Source: Hydrocurvibacter sp036169815
GTDB lineage: Bacteria; Campylobacterota; Campylobacteria; Campylobacterales; Sulfurimonadaceae
Assembly: GCA_036169815.1 (NCBI GenBank)
Contig: JAVHOA010000093.1
Span: 1-10,082, forward strand
Length of the DNA stretch: 10,082 bases
Reading direction: 5' to 3'
Part shown: positions 6,810-10,082 of the stretch, piece after piece
Position numbering within the stretch: position 1 is the stretch's first letter
How the letters are laid out: every line of letters begins with the position of its first letter
Position numbers and translations under genes: made by a program
The notes under the pieces: generated by a model
What the model saw: only the letters and a program-made list of their open reading frames with translations
What the model was told of the DNA's origin: nothing
The model's database searches: none

Positions 6810-7294
6810 CTTTTAATTCTTGATAATGGTATAAGCACACTCTCTCTTTTCATCCACGCTGGATGGGGAACCGTTAAGGATTTTGTATCGATTGTACGCG
6901 CATCAAAAAATAAAATATCCAAATCTAGCGTCCTTGGTGCATTTGCAAAACTGCGTTTTCGTAAAAATCGTTTCTCTAAGCGCATCAAATAGCTCAAAAA
7001 AACTCTCGGCTGCATCGATGTAGCTATGACAAGCACTGAGTTTAAAAAATCATCCTGATTCACATATCCAAATGGAGGATTTTTTAAAATCGGCGCGCTT
7101 TGTAAGAGCTCGACTCTTTTATCGGCTTGTAGTTTAAAAAAAAGATGATGAAATCTTCTTAAAACATCACCTACATTGCCACCGATTCCAACTGTAACGC
7201 GGTATCTGTGTGACGATGTTTTTACTTTTTTGTAGGGAAAACGCGTCGAAGTGATGAGAGTCAAGCGCTCATTTAAAACACGTTTTTTTATCAT
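6806..7294 (-). CDS. folK: HPPK, 2-amino-4-hydroxy-6-hydroxymethyldihydropteridine diphosphokinase
   Basis: FolK moves pyrophosphate from ATP to 6-hydroxymethyl-7,8-dihydropterin, the step before dihydropteroate synthase in folate synthesis. In the 162-residue product the core starts at about residue 31 (YRVTVGIGGNVGD). It has the QDDFLNSV segment (80-87; E. coli has QPDYLNA), the RTLDLDILFFD block (121-131) with Mg-binding Asp124 and Asp126, and the C-terminal VPHPAWMKRESVLIPL (142-157). Residues 1-30 are a basic extension (MIKKRVLNERL...) absent from E. coli HPPK. No internal ATG lies before the core, so the extension appears real unless a rare start such as TTG at codon 11 is used. The gene starts 3 nt after the aroQ stop and overlaps flhF, linking folate synthesis to the flagellar operon. 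Confidence 0.93.
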   Translation of the reverse strand: MIKKRVLNERLTLITSTRFPYKKVKTSSHRYRVTVGIGGNVGDVLRRFHHLFFKLQADKRVELLQSAPILKNPPFGYVNQDDFLNSVLVIATSMQPRVFLSYLMRLEKRFLRKRSFANAPRTLDLDILFFDARTIDTKSLTVPHPAWMKRESVLIPLSRIKR

Positions 7295-7297
7295 AGC

Positions 7298-7783
7298 TTA
7301 CGCCTGAACCTTTTCTTGTTGTGCTCTTTGCGCTTCTTGCATTGCAATCATCTCATTAAAAAGTTGTAGCATACCCATCATCGCAAGATGGTATCCAAAT
7401 GGTCCAAAACCTATTAAAGAGGATGTACACACAGGCGCAATAAGATTTTTTTGGCGAAAATCTTCACGACGGTATGTGTTTGAAATATGTACTTCGATAG
7501 TCGGGATAGAAACAGCACTGATGGCATCACGAATCGCTATTGAAGTGTGCGTATATGCCGCTGGATTGATGATAATTCCTTGTGCATCGCCGTAGCATTC
7601 TTGGATTCTATCGACAATTTCGCCCTCCAAATTGCTTTGAAAAAACTCTATTTCAAGACCATTTTGCTCAGCAACATCTTTCATCTGCGCATGAATATGC
7701 TCCAACTTCATCGATCCGTAAAAGTGTTGTTCACGAACACCCAACATATTGAGATTTGGACCTTGAATCACTACAATTTTCAT
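7298..7783 (-). CDS. aroQ: Type II 3-dehydroquinate dehydratase
   Basis: AroQ removes water from 3-dehydroquinate to give 3-dehydroshikimate in the shikimate pathway and normally forms a cytoplasmic dodecamer. The 161-residue product contains GPNLNMLG (8-15), the lid REQHFYG with Arg17 and catalytic Tyr22, and FFQSNLEGEIVDRIQ (47-61). NPAAYTHTSIAIRDA (73-87) and EVHISN (97-102) with catalytic His99 complete the site, followed by RREDFR (105-110). The tail after residue 146 is rich in Gln and Ala and is probably not structured. ATG 7783 has AAAAGGC about 7 nt upstream. It is the first gene of the minus-strand cluster, so its promoter probably also feeds folK and the flagellar genes behind it. 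H. pylori has the same neighbour, with one extra gene between aroQ and folK. Confidence 0.97.
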   Translation of the reverse strand: MKIVVIQGPNLNMLGVREQHFYGSMKLEHIHAQMKDVAEQNGLEIEFFQSNLEGEIVDRIQECYGDAQGIIINPAAYTHTSIAIRDAISAVSIPTIEVHISNTYRREDFRQKNLIAPVCTSSLIGFGPFGYHLAMMGMLQLFNEMIAMQEAQRAQQEKVQA

Positions 7784-7821
7784 TTTTAGCCTTTTTTTCT
7801 AACTAATTTAATTAAGCGCCA

Positions 7822-7830
7822 ATTCTATCA
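7822..7830 (-). promoter_or_regulatory. Extended -10 promoter for the aroQ-folK-flagellar cluster
   Basis: The minus strand reads TGATAGAAT, an extended -10 (TGn) with one change from TATAAT. No -35 match is visible 17 bp upstream. Transcription would begin about 7815, giving a leader of about 30 nt before aroQ. It is the only good candidate for the cluster in the 93-bp divergent gap. No sigma54 (GG-N10-GC) or sigma28 pattern was seen here, fitting a housekeeping promoter. Confidence 0.5.
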
Positions 7831-7838
7831 AAATTAAG

Positions 7839-7844
7839 CATAAT
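7839..7844 (+). promoter_or_regulatory. Probable -10 element for the mqnX-sppA transcript
   Basis: CATAAT, one base from TATAAT, lies about 33 nt before the ATG at 7877 in an A/T-rich stretch. There is no recognisable -35. It is back-to-back with the aroQ promoter, so the two divergent promoters share about 20 bp and could affect each other. The ribosome site AAAAGAG precedes the ATG. Confidence 0.4.
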
Positions 7845-7876
7845 CTATTTTAAAAAAGATACCCAAAAGAGTAAAT

Positions 7877-9097
7877 ATGAAAATTATAAATCCAAATTAT
7901 ATCTATCAAGATGGCAATATCTTAGAAAATTGCGCTATCGCCTTTGATAAAACCATTGTAAAAATCGCTCCTCGCGAAGAACTTACCAAACTTTTTCCCG
8001 ATGCACAACTTATGGAACTTCCAGAAAACTCTCTTGTTATGCCAGGGCTTGTCAATGCGCATGTCCACTTAGAGTTTAGCGCTAATAAAGAGACGCTTGA
8101 GTATGGCGATTTTTTGCAGTGGCTTTACAGTGTCATCGGCAATCGTGATGCACTCATCAACTCGTGTGACCTTACATGTATGCAAAAAGCAACCCAGATG
8201 ATGCTTGATTGCGGTATCACCTCTTTTGGTGCTGTGAGCTCGTATGGGTTGGACTTAGAGGCTGCGACAAACGCCAAACAAAATGTTGTGTTTTTCAATG
8301 AGCTCATCGGTTCGCAAGCAACGATGGCGGATCCGCTTTTTAACGACTTTCTCGCGCGTCTTGATGCTTCAAAATCCATAAAGCGTGAAGGTTTTACTCC
8401 CGCAGTTGCCATCCACTCGCCCTATTCTGTGCATCCCATTCTCATCAAAAAAGCGCTCCAGCTCGTAAAAGAGGAAAAACTCCCTCTAAGCGCACACTTT
8501 TTAGAAAGTCCTGCTGAAAAAGAGTGGCTTCAAAATAGCCAAGGCGACTTTAAAAAGTTCTTTGCAGATTTTTTAAAGCAAGAGAAATCTGTCTCTAATG
8601 CCAAAGAATTTTTAGAGCATTTTAGAGAGGTTCCAACGCTTTTCACGCATGTTGTTCAAGCAGGAGATGAAGAGTTGCAACTCCTTGCAAAGTCGAGCCA
8701 CACAGTGATTCACTGCCCTATCTCAAACCGCCTTCTTGGAAATGGGGCGCTTGACCTTGAGGCACTTGAGAAGCACAATATCCGCTGGATTTGTGCGACC
8801 GATGGGCTCAGTTCCAACTACACACTCAACCTTTTTGAAGAGATGAAAATCGCTCTTTTTATGCACCATAGCGCCGATCTTGTGGGACTTGCAACAAAGC
8901 TTTTGCGCAGTGTCACAAAAGATGCCGCCCAAGCGCTTGGACTCAATAGCGGAGAAATCAAAGAGGGAAAAAATGCCGATATGCTGGTACTAAACCTACC
9001 CTACAAGCCAAATGCACAACTCCCATTGCATTTAATCTTACATGGTTATACTATCGCACAAATTTACATTAATGGAAAAAAAGTCAAAGGAGATTAA
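7877..9097 (+). CDS. mqnX: Aminodeoxyfutalosine deaminase-type amidohydrolase
   Basis: This amidohydrolase-superfamily enzyme probably deaminates 6-amino-6-deoxyfutalosine to futalosine, an early step of the futalosine route to menaquinone. In the 406-residue product the metal ligands are visible: His62 and His64 in NAHVHLEFS, His207 in AHFLES with Glu210, His258 in FTHVV and Asp309 in ATDGLSSN. AIHSPYSVHP (179-187) and HCPISNRLLGNG (279-290) are further family blocks. The YGDFLQWLYSVIGNRD, SSYGLDLEA and SPYSVHPIL segments closely resemble, from memory, the characterised Nitratiruptor enzyme Nis_0429. A deaminase acting on another purine nucleoside (SAH or MTA type) is the main alternative. 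It begins the plus-strand transcript; its stop lies one base before the sppA ATG. The same neighbour (Cj0067) occurs in Campylobacter. Confidence 0.82.
   Translation: MKIINPNYIYQDGNILENCAIAFDKTIVKIAPREELTKLFPDAQLMELPENSLVMPGLVNAHVHLEFSANKETLEYGDFLQWLYSVIGNRDALINSCDLTCMQKATQMMLDCGITSFGAVSSYGLDLEAATNAKQNVVFFNELIGSQATMADPLFNDFLARLDASKSIKREGFTPAVAIHSPYSVHPILIKKALQLVKEEKLPLSAHFLESPAEKEWLQNSQGDFKKFFADFLKQEKSVSNAKEFLEHFREVPTLFTHVVQAGDEELQLLAKSSHTVIHCPISNRLLGNGALDLEALEKHNIRWICATDGLSSNYTLNLFEEMKIALFMHHSADLVGLATKLLRSVTKDAAQALGLNSGEIKEGKNADMLVLNLPYKPNAQLPLHLILHGYTIAQIYINGKKVKGD
9086..9092 (+). promoter_or_regulatory. Ribosome binding site that fixes the sppA start
   Basis: AAAGGAG lies 6 nt before the ATG at 9099, inside the last codons of the upstream deaminase gene. 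An in-frame ATG exists upstream at 9042, but it lies within that gene and lacks such a site. The spacing here is ideal, so 9099 is taken as the start. Confidence 0.85.
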
Positions 9098-9098
9098 A

Positions 9099-9968
9099 AT
9101 GGAACGACTCAAACAACTTTTGCACTTCGTGGCTGTGCCTATTGTGTTTATCCAAAACCACTTTAAAGCGATGGTTTTTTTACTCATCGTCGCTGTGATC
9201 TTTATGCCAAGCGATGAAGATTCTTTAATGCCGCACAACCTTGAAAAGATTGCGCTCTCAGGACCGATTATGGATGTCAATGAAGTGGTCAAAAAAATCG
9301 ATGACGCACGTCTTGATGAGCGAATAAAAGGGGTTTTACTTGTTGTAGATTCCCCTGGCGGCGCTGTTTCGCCCTCTATAGAAGTAGCATACGCAATAAA
9401 ACGGCTTAAAGAGTCAAAACCTGTCGTTGTCTATGCAAGCGGAACGATTGCGAGTGGAAGCTACTACTCCTCCATCTGGGCAAATGAGATTGTCGCAAAT
9501 CCAGGAAGTATGGTGGGAAGCATCGGTGTTATCATGCAAGGTGCAAACTTGAGCGAAGTGATGAAAAAGATTGGCATCCATACACAAGTGGTTGCAGCTG
9601 GCAAGTATAAACAGCTCGGCACAAGCGATAGAGAGTGGACGGCGTATGAAAAAGAGGAGCTAAACAAAGTAATCCAAGGCACGTATGAGATGTTTGTTCG
9701 CGATGTCGCAAGCGCAAGAAAACTCAAAATAGAGGATGCTCCAAAGTTTGCTGATGCGCATATTTTCACCGCATCTCAAGCAAAAGCAGTCGGACTTGTA
9801 GATAAACTAGGCGTGAGTTACGATGCCGAAGCTGACCTCGTAAAACTCTCGGGTGTCAAAGAGCCCATCTGGAACAAAGAAGACCCAATGGATAAAATCA
9901 TCAAAAAACTCTCCGCAGCAACTGCAGTAAGCCTCAACACCTACTTTCCAGCTCTTTCACTGAGGTGA
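9099..9968 (+). CDS. sppA: Signal peptide peptidase SppA, short form (S49 family)
   Basis: SppA is a membrane-anchored Ser-Lys protease that degrades leftover signal peptides. Starting at 9099 the product has 289 residues, the single-domain size of the Bacillus-type enzyme rather than the ~600-residue E. coli form. One membrane anchor lies at about 23-37 (KAMVFLLIVAVIFM), with the active domain outside the cytoplasm. The VVDSPGGAV block is at 82-90, and the nucleophile is probably Ser119 in ASGSYY (118-123), where the family usually has SGGYY. GSMVGSIGV (136-144) follows. The catalytic Lys should be within GKYK (168-171). The gene starts one base after the deaminase stop, so it is almost certainly translated from the same mRNA. 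C. jejuni has its counterpart (Cj0068, pspA) in the same place. Confidence 0.93.
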   Translation: MERLKQLLHFVAVPIVFIQNHFKAMVFLLIVAVIFMPSDEDSLMPHNLEKIALSGPIMDVNEVVKKIDDARLDERIKGVLLVVDSPGGAVSPSIEVAYAIKRLKESKPVVVYASGTIASGSYYSSIWANEIVANPGSMVGSIGVIMQGANLSEVMKKIGIHTQVVAAGKYKQLGTSDREWTAYEKEELNKVIQGTYEMFVRDVASARKLKIEDAPKFADAHIFTASQAKAVGLVDKLGVSYDAEADLVKLSGVKEPIWNKEDPMDKIIKKLSAATAVSLNTYFPALSLR

Positions 9969-9973
9969 AAATT

Positions 9974-10007
9974 GCTTACATGTAAGGCTTTAAAGGCTTA
10001 CATGTAA
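9974..10007. repeat. Duplicated TTACATGTAA palindrome after sppA
   Basis: GCTTACATGTAA occurs at 9974-9985 and again at 9996-10007, exactly 22 bp apart. Each core TTACATGTAA is a perfect palindrome, and the piece between them contains the palindrome CTTTAAAG (9988-9995). The whole block 9976-10007 can therefore also fold into one long hairpin with a single G-G mismatch. No T-run follows on the plus strand, so it is a poor intrinsic terminator. Two-turn spacing would suit a pair of dimeric-protein sites. Function is not known. Confidence 0.7.
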
Positions 10008-10043
10008 AGAAGTGCTCTAGTCATTAAGTTATAAAACATAAGA

Positions 10044-10049
10044 TATAAT
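10044..10049 (+). promoter_or_regulatory. -10 element for a gene beyond the right edge
   Basis: A perfect TATAAT lies in an A/T-rich stretch after sppA and the TTACATGTAA pair. No -35 is visible, as for the other non-rRNA promoters here. Transcription would start near 10056, followed by the purine-rich AAAAGGA at 10071-10077, a good ribosome site. The ATG at 10079 is too close to that site to be the start, so the coding region most likely begins just outside the window. Confidence 0.55.
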
Positions 10050-10082
10050 ACACATAGATTAAATATATAGAAAAGGATATGA

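Noticed and set aside
9042..9098. A longer sppA start at ATG 9042, adding 19 residues
   Set aside because: It lies inside the deaminase coding region and has no ribosome site, whereas ATG 9099 has AAAGGAG at ideal spacing and gives a normal N-terminus before the membrane anchor.
9974..10007. Intrinsic terminator after sppA
   Set aside because: A long stem is possible, but it has almost no loop and no T-tract follows on the plus strand; it is listed as a repeat instead.
10079..10082. Start codon of the next gene at ATG 10079
   Set aside because: Only one base separates it from the AGGA of the ribosome site, so initiation there is unlikely; the real start is probably a few bases beyond the window.

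Overview
The window is a chromosomal core region of a Campylobacterota (epsilonproteobacterial) bacterium. Three things point there: the gene order, the start of an rRNA operon, and AT-rich promoters that carry a good -10 but mostly no -35. From memory, the order sppA / mqnX-type deaminase / aroQ-folK-flhF-flhG-orf-fliA-fliM-fliY matches Campylobacter jejuni Cj0068 down to Cj0059c and largely Helicobacter pylori HP1038-HP1030. The protein sequences suggest a free-living relative such as Sulfurospirillum, but the genus is an inference.

Region 1 (1-552): the first ~52 nt of a 16S rRNA gene on the minus strand, its ~345-nt structured leader, and a near-perfect sigma70 promoter (TTGACA, 17 bp, TATAAT) at 406-434. 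Region 2 (553-1650): mnmA (tRNA 2-thiouridylase) on the minus strand with its own extended -10 promoter. Region 3 (1651-7783): an eight-gene minus-strand cluster, in transcription order aroQ, folK, flhF, flhG, a small membrane-protein gene, fliA, fliM, fliY. Junctions are a few bases apart or ATGA overlaps, apart from a 23-nt gap before the small membrane protein. Region 4 (7784-7876): a 93-bp divergent promoter region. Region 5 (7877-9968): an aminodeoxyfutalosine-deaminase-type amidohydrolase and sppA on the plus strand, sharing one transcript. Region 6 (9969-10082): a duplicated TTACATGTAA palindrome, a TATAAT box and a ribosome binding site for a gene beyond the window.

The flagellar genes form a regulatory and assembly set. 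FlhF (SRP-type GTPase) and FlhG (MinD-type ATPase) set flagellum position and number. FliA is sigma28 for late flagellar genes. FliM and FliY are C-ring switch proteins that receive CheY-P. They are co-transcribed behind two housekeeping genes (shikimate and folate pathways), which probably gives the cluster a constitutive sigma70 input. The divergent deaminase fits the futalosine route to menaquinone.

I found no mobile element, CRISPR array, phage gene or toxin module, and no convincing undescribed system. The least explained items are the conserved two-TM protein between flhG and fliA, the over-represented TACATGTA palindrome, and the dense inverted repeats of the rRNA leader.
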